NCBI GenBank assembly: GCA_964577115.1
Contig: CAZNXJ010000012.1
Coordinates: 62,001 to 126,000 of the forward strand
From: CAZNXJ01 sp964577115
Lineage (GTDB): Bacteria > Planctomycetota > Planctomycetia > Pirellulales > Pirellulaceae
Direction: 5' to 3'
DNA length: 64,000 bases
Under the pieces are notes generated by a model. It searched no databases. It was not told where the DNA came from and saw only the letters and a program-made list of their open reading frames with translations. A program made the translations under genes and the position numbers. Positions 34,651 through 44,900 of the stretch are shown in pieces (positions within the stretch are counted from its first letter, which is position 1; each line of letters begins with the position of its first letter).

Positions 34651-35689
34651 GCTCGGCGGGCTCCCAGGATTCATTCGGAAACACGATGACGGGGAAACTG
34701 CGGGCGAGCGGCGGCCATTTCTCGAACCGCCCCGTCACCAGGATCTTCCAGTGCACGGCATTATGGCCGCTTTTGAACGAGTGCATCGCCTGCGCGGGTA
34801 CGTGAAAGCTTCCGGACTGCTCGAAGGGTTTGGCCGGATCGATATGGAAATCTTCGCCACAAAAGATCTCATCCCGATAGACGACGCGCTGTTCGGTGCG
34901 AATGTCGGTGCCTTGGCGGAACGTGGCCTCCTCCTCGCAGATCAGCGCAATCGTCAACTGCTCGACGTGTAGCCGGCCCGATTGGACGAGGAACACCTCG
35001 TAGGCCTTCCCCGGGTAAAGCGGGTGATCTGAGATCTCGACGCTTGTCGGACCAATCCCCGTGTGCAGCATCAACTGCCGCGCAAAGTAATAGACGGACC
35101 ACCCAGTCACGGACGAGAAGGGAACGAGAAAGGCGGTGAGCGCCCACTGAGGCCGATCGATCTGAAAGCCGTGAACGGCGATCACGATCAGTACGGTCGC
35201 GATGCCGACGCACAGCAAACACGTGATGGCCGCCGCGGCCAATTGCCACGCCGTCGACTCCAATCCTGGCAGGCGATAGGTGAGACGCACGCCCGGACTG
35301 TTGGTCAGATTGGCATCGCGCGGGATGTTCGGATACTCGCGGCCCCGCTGGCGAACTTCCCGGATGAACTCCATATCGCCGGCTTTGCGTACGAGGGCCG
35401 AGCGGCGTTCGGCCGACGCGCCGACCTCCAGGATTGTGAGCACAAAGCCACCGCCGCCGATCAAAATGAACGATGTCAGAACGATCAGGATCAGCCAGGA
35501 GCCGAGCCCCAGCGTGAAGAAGTGGGGATCGGGCTTCATGGCCTGGTTGGCGAGCAGCATCGCGAGCGCGACGATGCCGAGGATGAACAGCGTGCCGAAG
35601 AACATCGCTTCGCCCACGCTCGCGGCCACCGGCGAGCCCGTACGCCGGTCACCCCGTTTTTTCTCCCAGAGCCGAAAAAATTTAGCCAA
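34634..35689 (-). CDS. Polytopic membrane protein with C-terminal arrestin-like region
   Basis: A 351-residue protein; the only upstream start is TTG 35689, so the N-terminus is uncertain. Four hydrophobic helices are seen: AMFFGTLFILGIVALAMLLAN, LGSWLILIVLTSFILIGGGG, AAAAITCLLCVGIATVLIVIA and LTAFLVPFSSVTGWSVYYFA. The C-terminal ~150 residues (VEISDHPLYPGKAYEVFLVQSG, LTIALICEEEATFRQG, WKILVTGRFEKWPP) resemble an arrestin-like beta sandwich similar to the next gene product. It is first in the three-gene operon and divergent from the PQQ-propeller gene. I do not know a described system with this set. Confidence 0.78.
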   Translation of the reverse strand: MAKFFRLWEKKRGDRRTGSPVAASVGEAMFFGTLFILGIVALAMLLANQAMKPDPHFFTLGLGSWLILIVLTSFILIGGGGFVLTILEVGASAERRSALVRKAGDMEFIREVRQRGREYPNIPRDANLTNSPGVRLTYRLPGLESTAWQLAAAAITCLLCVGIATVLIVIAVHGFQIDRPQWALTAFLVPFSSVTGWSVYYFARQLMLHTGIGPTSVEISDHPLYPGKAYEVFLVQSGRLHVEQLTIALICEEEATFRQGTDIRTEQRVVYRDEIFCGEDFHIDPAKPFEQSGSFHVPAQAMHSFKSGHNAVHWKILVTGRFEKWPPLARSFPVIVFPNESWEPAEHGAAD

Positions 35690-35934
35690 GCTTGCGGGCT
35701 CCCCACCGAGCGCGATTCATTTCGAGTTCGAAGGTATCGAGCGAACTGCCGGTGCCACGGATACCACCGATCTCTTGCGAATACATGGACGACTGAACTG
35801 GATATCACATTGTAGCGGGGAGGCGGCGTTCTTCGGCGTGTCTGTCCGGTGGTCCGTCCAGGCGGCGGTGCATTTGTGGTACGCTTAGCGGGCCGGGGCC
35901 AGCCTGGAAGTGGAGCGATTGGGAGACGTACATC

Positions 35935-37248
35935 ATGTTGCGAAACGGGGATCGTCAGAGCGAGTCAGCTCTGCGCTGGAAGCGATTCGTTCGGTGGGCC
36001 GCGGCCGTGTGGTGCGCGGTGCAAGTGGCCGGGACCGGCGTGCGGCTTGACGCCGGCGATTGGCCGCAACTGCTCGGCCCGCAGCGCAACGGGCACGCCG
36101 TGGGGGAAACACTGCCCGAGCGCTTCCCGACGAAAGAGCTTACCCCAAAGTTCCGGCACGCCCTAGGTGCCGGTTTTGCCGGTCCCGCCGTCGTGGATGG
36201 CCGGGTGCTGGTGTTCCACCGCATCGACGACCATGAAGTGCTCGAAGCACTCGACGCCCAAACCGGCGCCCCGCTTTGGAAAACTCGCTTTCCCACCGAC
36301 TACCAGGGAGGCTACAGCGCCGACACGGGGCCGCGCTGCGTACCGCTCGTGCATGAAGGCCGTGTCTATGTGTTCGGTGCAAGCGGTCATCTGCACTGCG
36401 TTGCACTGGCCGATGGCAAGCAGATCTGGTCACGCGCGCTGGCGAAGGAGTACCGGGCACCGGAGGGCTACTTCGGTATTGGCAGCACGCCGATCGTCGC
36501 CGGTGACAAGTTGCTGGTAGCGCTCGGAGGCCGCGACGGCGCCGGCATCGTCGCGCTGGATCGTGCCACGGGTAAGACGCTCTGGAAAGCCACCGATGAA
36601 CAAGTCAGTTACGCTTCGCCCATCCGAGCGGAACTGGCAGGAACGCCGTACTATCTATTTCTCACTCGGCTCAATCTCCTCGCCATCGATCCAGAGAATG
36701 GCGAGATCCAGTTCCGGCATCCGTTCGGCAAGAGCGGATTGACGGTGACCGGAGCGACGCCGATCGCCTTTGACGATCGCGTTTTGCTCACGGCCAGCTA
36801 CGGTATTGGTGCCGAGGTAGTGAAAGTCGGACCGGGCGGCGAAGTCCGTTCGCTTTGGGCCAACGACGAAACGCTCTCGAGCCAGTACGCATCGGGCGTT
36901 TTCGTCGACGGCTACGTGTACGGGACGCACGGGCGCGAGGATGGACCGCCTTCCGAGCTGCGCTGTGTTGATCCGCAGACGGGCACGATTCACTGGGCCA
37001 CACCCGGCGTCGGGGTCGCTCACCTGATTGCCGCGGGCGATCGGCTGCTGGTGCAGTGTGTGGAATCGGGCGAACTGCTGCTCGTCGAGGCCACGCCGCG
37101 CGCGTACACCGAGCTCGATCGGCGCGATATCAGTGATGAGGTACTTCGAGCGCTGCCCGCGCTCGCCGGAGGCATGCTGTACCTGCGGACGACGAACGAG
37201 CGCACCAACCAGGGCGAACTGCTGGTGCTGCCGCTCGCGACGCGTTAG
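35935..37248 (+). CDS. Exported PQQ-type beta-propeller protein
   Basis: A 437-residue protein, start after GGGAG nine bases upstream. A signal-like segment (RFVRWAAAVWCAVQVAG) is followed by GDWPQLLGPQRNG, the common opening of planctomycete PQQ-like propellers. Blades carry the tryptophan-docking pattern: LEALDAQTGAPLWKTRF, CVALADGKQIWSRAL, IVALDRATGKTLWKA, LLAIDPENGEIQF, LRCVDPQTGTIHWATP. No dehydrogenase active-site motif is visible, so it may be a non-enzymatic propeller of the BamB type. Function in envelope assembly is an inference. Confidence 0.87.
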   Translation: MLRNGDRQSESALRWKRFVRWAAAVWCAVQVAGTGVRLDAGDWPQLLGPQRNGHAVGETLPERFPTKELTPKFRHALGAGFAGPAVVDGRVLVFHRIDDHEVLEALDAQTGAPLWKTRFPTDYQGGYSADTGPRCVPLVHEGRVYVFGASGHLHCVALADGKQIWSRALAKEYRAPEGYFGIGSTPIVAGDKLLVALGGRDGAGIVALDRATGKTLWKATDEQVSYASPIRAELAGTPYYLFLTRLNLLAIDPENGEIQFRHPFGKSGLTVTGATPIAFDDRVLLTASYGIGAEVVKVGPGGEVRSLWANDETLSSQYASGVFVDGYVYGTHGREDGPPSELRCVDPQTGTIHWATPGVGVAHLIAAGDRLLVQCVESGELLLVEATPRAYTELDRRDISDEVLRALPALAGGMLYLRTTNERTNQGELLVLPLATR

Positions 37249-37331
37249 TCGCCGATCCTTGTCATCAGTACCGGGCGGGCCCCCGGACGCATACGCTCGC
37301 CGAGGGCCCAGGCCGCGGATACGAAGCGCGG

Positions 37332-37607
37332 TTACTTCGCGGATTTCGGCTGTCGGAACGGGCGATAGAAGCCATAGGCTTCGAGCGCCACGTAGACTTC
37401 CTCGAGCGTCTTCTCGCCGAAGTTCGAGATGCTCAGCAAATCGTCGCGCGTGCAATTCAGCAGATCACGAACCGTGAAGATGCCTCGCTCTTCGAGGCAG
37501 TTCGTGGTGCGGACGGTAAGGCCAATTTCGGCCGTGCTCATCTCCAGACGCTGCTGAAGACTGCGTGACTCTTCTTCCGCCCGACTTAGAGGTATCCGGG
37601 TTGCCAT
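37332..37607 (-). CDS. Stand-alone RNA polymerase alpha C-terminal domain (alpha-CTD) protein
   Basis: A 91-residue protein; ATG 37607 follows GGGAGGG. After ~25 charged helical residues the protein is an alpha-CTD: IGLTVRTTNCLEERGIFTVRDLL and LLSISNFGEKTLEEVYVALEAYGF. The positions that in E. coli contact UP-element DNA are kept: Arg of TVR (R265), Asn of NCL (N268), Gly and Lys of FGEK (G296, K298). There is no N-terminal assembly domain, so it cannot join the polymerase core as alpha does. It could act as a small DNA- or activator-binding regulator. It is divergent from the helicase gene. Confidence 0.87.
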   Translation of the reverse strand: MATRIPLSRAEEESRSLQQRLEMSTAEIGLTVRTTNCLEERGIFTVRDLLNCTRDDLLSISNFGEKTLEEVYVALEAYGFYRPFRQPKSAK

Positions 37608-37961
37608 TGGGGGTCCCTCCCTGAGTGAGGCAAATGCATCCGGCGAAGGAGCGACCAAGCGTGTCGCTTCCAATCGGCCGTAAATATAACCCCTCTTTCT
37701 AAATTGCCTACCCGGCAAATTCCGGCAAAAGGAAAAATTTTTTTCGGATTTTCTAGGTGCTAGCAGTCGCGATGCGATGACGCGCGTCGGACCTATGGGC
37801 CTCGGGACGCTCGGTGTAGGCCAGCGACTCCGTATAATGAGCGGGCACGCTTGAACCGTGTGTCGGCGGGAGGATGTAGCAAGCATTTCCTCGCCGATGG
37901 CTGGGCGGAGCGGCAGGAGTTGAATAGCGCGGACTTGGAGAGCAGGGACGAAGTCGCTTAC
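37608..37961. other. Divergent regulatory region between the alpha-CTD and helicase genes
   Basis: A 354-base gap with an unusually AT-rich stretch (37681-37755). It contains CCGGCAAA twice exactly ten bases apart (37712-37719, 37722-37729) with an inverted TTGCC at 37704. A -10-like TATAAT for the helicase lies at 37833. No gene seen; a plus frame from 37851 merely extends the helicase upstream. Confidence 0.5.
37833..37838 (+). promoter_or_regulatory. Candidate -10 box of the helicase gene
   Basis: A perfect TATAAT lies 124 bases before ATG 37962. No good -35 sequence stands 16-18 bases upstream, so the call is tentative. Confidence 0.4.
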
Positions 37962-40286
37962 ATGTCGAATATTTTGGAGAATCTCACGGATGCGCAGCGC
38001 GCGGCCGTAACGCACGTCGATGGGCCGATGCTGGTGCTGGCTGGCCCGGGAAGCGGCAAGACGCGCGTCGTCACGCACCGTATCGCGTATCTGCTCGACC
38101 AGGGCATTCCCGACTATCAGATTCTGGCGCTGACGTTCACGAACAAGGCGGCCGACGAGATGCGCCAGCGGCTCGAGCGGCTAGCGCCAGGGCAGCGCGT
38201 CTGGGTCTCGACGTTCCACCGGTTCTGCTCGCGACTCTTGCGCCAATACGCGCCGCTTGTCGGACTGGCGGAGAACTTTTCCATCTACGACACGAGCGAC
38301 AGCGGCAGCACGCTCACGCGCGCCATCGAACAGTCGGACGTCGATATTAGCTATTACAGCGAAGAGCGCATTGCGAAGGCGATCAGCACCGCCAAAGCGG
38401 CGACCATCACCCCCGAGCAATACGAAGCGTCGCCGGGGCAGCCGTTCGCACATGTGGTCGCGCAGATCTATCCGATCTACCAGCGCCAGTTGCTGCTAGC
38501 CAACGCGGTCGATTTCGACGACTTGCTGCTACACGTCGCGACGATCCTCCGCGAAAACCCCGACCTGCGCAGCCAGCTCGACGACCGCTTCCGTTACATC
38601 CTGGTGGACGAGTATCAGGACACGAATCTGGCTCAGTACGCCATCGTCCGGGCGCTATCCGTCGAGCACCCGAATCTCGCGGTGACGGGCGATCCCGATC
38701 AATCGATCTATGGATGGCGCGGAGCGAACTTGAACAACATTCTCGAGTTCGAGCACGACTATCCGAACACGCGCGTCGTGCGGCTGGAAGAGAACTTCCG
38801 CAGTACGCAGCGCATCGTGCGCGTCGCCGCCGAGCTGATTGCGCACAACGTTCGCCGCAAGAGAAAGACGCTGTTCACATCGAATCCCGAAGGCGCGCTG
38901 GTGCGCGTGGCGCGTTATCCGAGCTACCTCGAGGAAGCGGACGACATTGCCGAACAGATTGAGCGCGAGCTGCGCGAGGGCAAGCGAGCTGCGCGGGATT
39001 TTGCGATTTTTTACCGCACCAACGCGATTTCCCGGTCGCTCGAACATGCTTTGCGCTCGCGTGCCATCCCGTACCAGGTGGTGCATGGCGTGGCGTTCTA
39101 TCAGCGCAAGGAAATCAAAGACGTCCTCGCTTACCTTCAGTTGCTGAACAATCCGCGCGACGACGCGGCCCTGTTGCGGATTATCAATGTCCCGCCGCGT
39201 TCGATTGGAAAACAAACCGTCTCGCGCTTGGTTCGGTTCGCCGCCGAGCACCGCATGCCGCTCCTCGATGCCGCCGCGGATCCTCGCTTGCACGCAGCGC
39301 TGGGGAAGCGGCCCACCGCGGCTGTCCGCATGTTTCTGGACATTTATCAGCGGCTCGCGCGCATTGTGGATCAGCCGATGGAAGCGATCATCGGGAGCGT
39401 TCTGGACTACACGAATTACCTCGACTACTTGAAGGAGAATTCAGATAAGACGCCGGAGGATCGAGCAGACAACGTGCAGGAGTTTCTAAGCGAGGCACGG
39501 GAGTTCGATGCACGGCATCCCGAGGGGCCGTGGTTGGAGATGTTCCTGGAACGCGCGGCGCTGGTGAACGACACGGACGACTGGGACGAACAATCGTCCA
39601 AAGTTTCGCTCATGACATTGCATGCCGCAAAAGGGCTCGAGTTTCCCGTTGTGTACATTGTGGGCGTCGAACAGGGATTGTTGCCGCATGAACGGAATCG
39701 GGAAAGCGACGAGGGGATGGAGGAAGAGCGGCGACTGTTGTTCGTAGGCATCACGCGCGCTCGCGAACAACTACAACTGAGCTGCGCCACGAAGCGCCTG
39801 CGTGGCGGAACCATTGTTCGAAATCCCTCGAGTTCGTTCTTGCTTGAGCTGCCGCGAGGCGACATCGAGCACATTGGATTTTCGGACTTTGAGCCGATCG
39901 AGGGCGGCTTCGATGATCGGCCGGAATTCGAGACGGATGACTGGAGCCAGGAGACTGGTGACGCGTACAGCGATGTGCTGGACGAGCCGCCGGTGCGCGC
40001 GAAGCCAAAGAAGAAGCCCCGCCGCTCGGCGGCACCTCGCTTCCGCACCGCCTCGGAGATGCTCGGCAAGCAACCCGCCGGCTCGGATTCGCGGCCGGAT
40101 GTCGAAGCGTTTTCGCAGGGGATGATCGTGAATCATCCCGAATACGGACTCGGTGCCATTGTTTCACTGAGCGGCGAGGGGATGAAACGTTCGGCGAAGG
40201 TGCGGTTCTTTGACGGCGATCGCGGAGAACAACAGTTTTTCCTGGCATACAGTCCCTTAACGCCAGTACGATCGGACTCCGGATAA
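37962..40286 (+). CDS. uvrD: UvrD/PcrA-type superfamily 1 DNA helicase
   Basis: 774 residues from ATG 37962 (MSNILENLTDAQRAAV, the normal UvrD beginning). All helicase motifs are present: AGPGSGKTRVV (I), TFTNKAADEM (Ia), ILVDEYQDTN (II), GDPDQSIYGWRGA (III), RLEENFRST (IV), LMTLHAAKGLEFPVVYIVG (V) and RLLFVGITRAREQL (VI). A charged linker with KPKKKPRR precedes a C-terminal Tudor-like module (GMIVNHPEYGLGAIVSLSG, AKVRFFDGDRGEQQFFL) as in PcrA, which binds RNA polymerase. The enzyme unwinds DNA 3'-5' in excision repair, replication restart and transcription conflicts. uvrD against pcrA naming is arbitrary here. Confidence 0.94.
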   Translation: MSNILENLTDAQRAAVTHVDGPMLVLAGPGSGKTRVVTHRIAYLLDQGIPDYQILALTFTNKAADEMRQRLERLAPGQRVWVSTFHRFCSRLLRQYAPLVGLAENFSIYDTSDSGSTLTRAIEQSDVDISYYSEERIAKAISTAKAATITPEQYEASPGQPFAHVVAQIYPIYQRQLLLANAVDFDDLLLHVATILRENPDLRSQLDDRFRYILVDEYQDTNLAQYAIVRALSVEHPNLAVTGDPDQSIYGWRGANLNNILEFEHDYPNTRVVRLEENFRSTQRIVRVAAELIAHNVRRKRKTLFTSNPEGALVRVARYPSYLEEADDIAEQIERELREGKRAARDFAIFYRTNAISRSLEHALRSRAIPYQVVHGVAFYQRKEIKDVLAYLQLLNNPRDDAALLRIINVPPRSIGKQTVSRLVRFAAEHRMPLLDAAADPRLHAALGKRPTAAVRMFLDIYQRLARIVDQPMEAIIGSVLDYTNYLDYLKENSDKTPEDRADNVQEFLSEAREFDARHPEGPWLEMFLERAALVNDTDDWDEQSSKVSLMTLHAAKGLEFPVVYIVGVEQGLLPHERNRESDEGMEEERRLLFVGITRAREQLQLSCATKRLRGGTIVRNPSSSFLLELPRGDIEHIGFSDFEPIEGGFDDRPEFETDDWSQETGDAYSDVLDEPPVRAKPKKKPRRSAAPRFRTASEMLGKQPAGSDSRPDVEAFSQGMIVNHPEYGLGAIVSLSGEGMKRSAKVRFFDGDRGEQQFFLAYSPLTPVRSDSG

Positions 40287-40384
40287 TAGTCACAGCGCGC
40301 CGAGGGACGTTCCCGCTTCGCGCGCCATGGACAAGTCTCATTGCTGGCTACGCACCGTTGAACCGCTCGCCAAAGTTCGATGAA

Positions 40385-41824
40385 ATGACGCCTCGCTATC
40401 CGAAGGTCGCCCAACTTCGAGATGTCGCCTCCTTGGACGGTCGGCTTCGCGAGCTGGGCACCTCACTGCCGATCGATCCGAAAATTCGGACGGCCGCGGA
40501 AGGCTCGCCGCTTGCCGAGCCACTGAAGGTCGGCGACTTCATGGTCGGTAATCGTTGGTGTATCCATCCGATGGAAGGCTGGGACGCCAATCCGGACGGT
40601 TCGCCGTCTGAACTGACGCTGCGGCGATGGCGTCACTTTGGACGGAGCGGAGCGAAATGGATCTGGGGTGGTGAAGCGGCGGCGGTCCAGCCGGATGGGC
40701 GAGCCAATCCGCGGCAGACTCTTGCGACGCGTGAGAACCAAGCCGGCATCGCGCGGTTGCTCCAGGAATTACTCGACGCGCACCGCGGCGCCTTTGGAAC
40801 GCTCGACGGGCTCTACGTTGGGCTACAGCTCACCCATTCGGGCCGTTTCTGCCGGCCTCGCTCGCACAAGCTCGAACCGCGCATCGCCTTCCATCATCCA
40901 CTGCTCGATGCCAAGTTCGGCATTGATCCGCGAGACGATTCGGTGGTGTGGACGGACGACGAACTCGAGCGTCTGATCGACCGCTACGTCGATGCTGCTC
41001 GTATTGCCCACGAAGCGGGTTTTCACTTCGTGGACGTTAAGGCGTGCCATGGCTATTTGCTCCACGAAATGCTGGCAGCGCGCCGCCGTCCGGGCCGGTT
41101 TGGAGGCGACTTCGAGGGCCGTACTCGGCTGCTGACGACGATCATCGAACGCATTCGCAGCGAGATTCCAGGGCTCGCCGTCGCCGTACGGCTGAGTGTC
41201 TTCGATTCGCCTCCCTTTCACCGAGTGGATGGGGTGGGGCAACCGGTGGATTTTTCCGAGCATCTTCCGTACGAGCTCGGGTTCGGTGTCCGAGCTGATC
41301 AGCCGCTCGAGCCGGATTTGGAAGAGCCGCTGCGGCTAATGCGCCGGCTCGTTGAACTCGGCGTGGTCGCGGTCAACGTGTCCTGCGGCAGCCCCTATTA
41401 CAACCCGCACATGCAGCGCCCGGCGATATTCCCGCCGAGCGACGGTTATCCGCCACCCGAAGACCCGCTCGTCGGCGTCGCGCGTCAGATTCACACAGCG
41501 CGCTTGTGCAAACAGGCGGTTCCGCAGTTGCCAATGGTTGGTACCGGCTATACCTATCTTCAAGACTTCCTGCCGCACGTCGCGCAGGCCGTCGTTCGCG
41601 AGGGATGGATCGATGCGGTTGGGATCGGCCGCATGACGCTGTCCTATCCTGAATTGCCTCGCGATTGTCTCGAGCACGGGCAGCTACACCGGAAACGCGT
41701 GTGCCGCACGTTCAGTGACTGCACGACGGGGCCGCGGAAGGGGCTGGTTTCGGGCTGCTATCCGCTGGACCCCTACTACAAAGCATTGCCGGAAGCCAAG
41801 CAGCTCAAGGAGGCCAAAGCTTGA
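40385..41824 (+). CDS. Old yellow enzyme-family NADH:flavin oxidoreductase
   Basis: About 479 residues (ATG 40385; TTG 40358 also in frame). The FMN-dependent TIM barrel is recognisable: KVGDFMVGNRWCIHPMEGWDA, WIWGGEAAAVQPDGRANPRQ, GLQLTHSGRFCRP, FHFVDVKACHGYLLHEMLAAR, RPGRFGGDFEGRTRLL, VVAVNVSCGSPYYNPHM and IDAVGIGRMTLSYPELP. The CHGYLLHEML and GGDFEGR pieces are those of the 2,4-dienoyl-CoA reductase/OYE group, though the large C-terminal Fe-S/FAD part of dienoyl-CoA reductase is missing. Substrate unknown. It follows the helicase gene by 98 bases. Confidence 0.9.
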   Translation: MTPRYPKVAQLRDVASLDGRLRELGTSLPIDPKIRTAAEGSPLAEPLKVGDFMVGNRWCIHPMEGWDANPDGSPSELTLRRWRHFGRSGAKWIWGGEAAAVQPDGRANPRQTLATRENQAGIARLLQELLDAHRGAFGTLDGLYVGLQLTHSGRFCRPRSHKLEPRIAFHHPLLDAKFGIDPRDDSVVWTDDELERLIDRYVDAARIAHEAGFHFVDVKACHGYLLHEMLAARRRPGRFGGDFEGRTRLLTTIIERIRSEIPGLAVAVRLSVFDSPPFHRVDGVGQPVDFSEHLPYELGFGVRADQPLEPDLEEPLRLMRRLVELGVVAVNVSCGSPYYNPHMQRPAIFPPSDGYPPPEDPLVGVARQIHTARLCKQAVPQLPMVGTGYTYLQDFLPHVAQAVVREGWIDAVGIGRMTLSYPELPRDCLEHGQLHRKRVCRTFSDCTTGPRKGLVSGCYPLDPYYKALPEAKQLKEAKA

Positions 41825-41972
41825 AGGTTTACGCGCGCGGAACCTCGCGGGGCGGTCCTGGTCGGAAGCTTGTGCCGGGTTGGATGGGAGATCGCAGTAG
41901 CCGAAACGGCAGCCATCCGCATACGATTGGCATCTTGATAACCGCCTCGTGCCTTTGCTCGTGACACGCTCG

Positions 41973-44900
41973 ATGTCCGCCGTACCGCGTTCTTCGGCCA
42001 CTTACCAACGACTTGATCAGCTCGTCTCCGTGTGGGACGACGACCGAGCGTTCGCGTTGGCCGTAGCGCATTTGCATGCGGGGCGCGGCCTCACGTTCGA
42101 TAATGTTGTGGGAGGGTCGCGAGCGCTCCTGGCTGCGGCGCTCGCCCGGCGCTGCCCTTCCCAGTTGCTGGTGGTTACCGCTGGTCCGCGGCAGATGGAC
42201 GAGCTGGCTGCCGAACTGCCGCTGTTTACGGACGCGTCGCTACGGACCTTCCCGGCGTGGGAAGCGGGGCTCGCGGAGCGTGATCTGGCGGACGTGATCT
42301 ATGGCGAGCGGCTTTCGCTGCTGAAGCAGTTGGCCGCGGGTCACTCGGTGCCGCGCCTGATCGTCACGTCGATCCAAAGTCTCCAGCAGCCGGTGACCTC
42401 GCCCGCCACTTTGAGTGCACGCAGCCGATTGATCCGCGTTGGCGATCGACTGGACGTGGACGAACTGCTGCGCTGGCTTGCGGAGAACCGTTTTCACGGC
42501 AGCCCGGCGGTCGCGCTGCCGGGCGAGTTTGCGCGGCGCGGTGGCATTCTCGATATCTTTGCGCCGGGATGGAGCGAACCGGTGCGGATCGAGATGTTCG
42601 GCGACGAAGTCGAATCGATGCGCCGGTTTAATCCCGAGACGCAGCGCAGCAGCGAGTCGGTCGAGTCGATCGAGATCGCGATGTTCGAGTCGGTTGCCGC
42701 CGAGGATGCGCATTTCGCCGAGTTTCTCGAGGACGGTGCGTGGGTTTTGCTGTTCGAACCCGAAGAAATCGGGCAAAGCGGCCAACAATACGTTGCCCGC
42801 CAGGACTCCCCCGAGCGTGTCTTTTCGCTGAGCGAAGTATTTCAGTCGCTGGCGGGCCTGCCGACGGCGAACGCTGCGGCGATTGCCGTGGCGACCGATC
42901 GCGATACGCATCGACTGGCCGTGGAAACCGTCGAACACTTTAGCGGCGAAGTGGGACGAGTCCGGCAGGAGTTCGAACGCATCGCAGCGTCGCAGCAGGT
43001 CTTCATGGTCGCGGAAACCGAGGCCGAGGTTCAGCGGCTTGGTGAATTGCTCGAGCCGAGCAGCGTTGCGCGCGAGGGCCGTTTGCAGTTTGCGCTCGGG
43101 CGGCTTTCAAGTGGATTTCAGTTAGCTCGCGAAGGAATCATTGTTCTCAGCGGGAACGACCTCTTTCAGCGCACGCTCGTCAAACGGACCACGGCTCGCC
43201 GAGCACCCAGTAAGCCGCTCGACAGCTTCCTCGATCTCCGCAGTGGCGACCTGGTCGTGCACCTGGCGCACGGCATCGGCCGGTATCGCGGCATGCAGTT
43301 GCTCGATAAGGATGGCCGAGCCGAGGAGCATCTGACCATCGAGTTCGATGGCGGGGCGAAGATCTATGTGCCGGCCTCGCGCATTAACCTCGTCCAGAAA
43401 TACGTCGGCGGCGCGAAAACTCGTCCGGCACTGGCCAAGCTGGGCGGAAAGTCCTGGATTCGCCAGAAGGAAGCCGCGCAGCGCGCTGTGCAGGACGTTG
43501 CCGCCGAGATGCTCGAGCTCCAAGCCGCTCGGACCGCGCGGCCGGGGATTGCCTTCGCGCCGGATTCGGAGTGGCAGCGCGAGTTCGATGCCTCGTTCCC
43601 ATACGATGAAACGCCGGACCAGCTGCGCGCAATCGAGGCTATCAAAGAGGACATGGAGTCCGCGCGCCCGATGGATCGGCTGTTGTGCGGCGATGTCGGA
43701 TACGGCAAGACCGAACTCGCCATGCGCGCGGCGTTCAAGGCCGTCGAGAGCGGCTACCAAGTGGCGGTTCTCGTCCCGACGACCGTGCTTGCGGAGCAAC
43801 ATTATCAGAATTTCCGCGAGCGCATGGCCGAGTTTCCGCTGACCATCGCGCGACTCAGCCGCTTTGCCTCAACCGCCGAACAGCGGGAAACACTAAAGGG
43901 GCTCAAAGCCGGCGGCATCGACATCGTCATCGGCACGCACCGGCTGGCGTCGAAGGACGTCAAGTTCAACAACCTCGGACTGGTCATCATCGACGAAGAA
44001 CAACGGTTCGGCGTCGATGTGAAGGAGCGATTGAAGAGCTTACGGTCGAGCGTGGACGTGCTAACCATGACGGCGACCCCCATTCCGCGCACGCTGCACA
44101 TGTCGCTGGTTGGCGTGCGCGATATCTCGAATCTCGAAACGCCGCCGCAGGACCGCATCGCCGTCGAAACCAAGGTGACACGCTGGAACAACGAGCTGAT
44201 TCGACATGCGATCCTGCGCGAGCTACAGCGCGGCGGGCAGATCTTTTTCGTGCACAACCGCGTTCAGGACATCGAAGTTGTCGCTCGCAAACTCAAGTTC
44301 ATCGTTCCAGAGATCAGCATCGGGATCGCTCACGGGCAGATGCCTGAAGAGCAACTCGAAGAAGTCATGGTGGGCTTTGTAGCACACCAGTTCGACCTCT
44401 TGCTGGCGACCACGATTGTGGAAAGCGGACTGGATATCCCGAATGCGAATACGATCTTCATCGACGAAGCCGATATGTACGGGCTGGCCGACTTGCACCA
44501 GCTCCGCGGCCGCGTCGGACGGTACAAGCATCGAGCGTACTGTTATCTGCTGATTGACCCGCACAAGCACGTGACCCCCAATGCCGCGCGGCGACTGCGC
44601 GCGATCGAGGAATTCAGCGAGATGGGAGCGGGGTTTGCGATTGCAATGCGGGACCTCGAAATTCGCGGCGCCGGGAATCTACTGGGGACGGAACAGAGCG
44701 GCCATATTGCGGCGGTGGGCTACGAGCTGTACTGCCAGTTGCTGGAAACGGCCGTACGCGCCTTGCGCCGGCTGCCTCCCCGCCTGGCAATCGACGTGGA
44801 TATACATCTGCCCATCGAAGCGTATCTCCCGGACGATTACATCGGCGACATGCGGCTGAAGATCGATCTGTACCGGCGATTGGCACATTTGGCGAACGAC

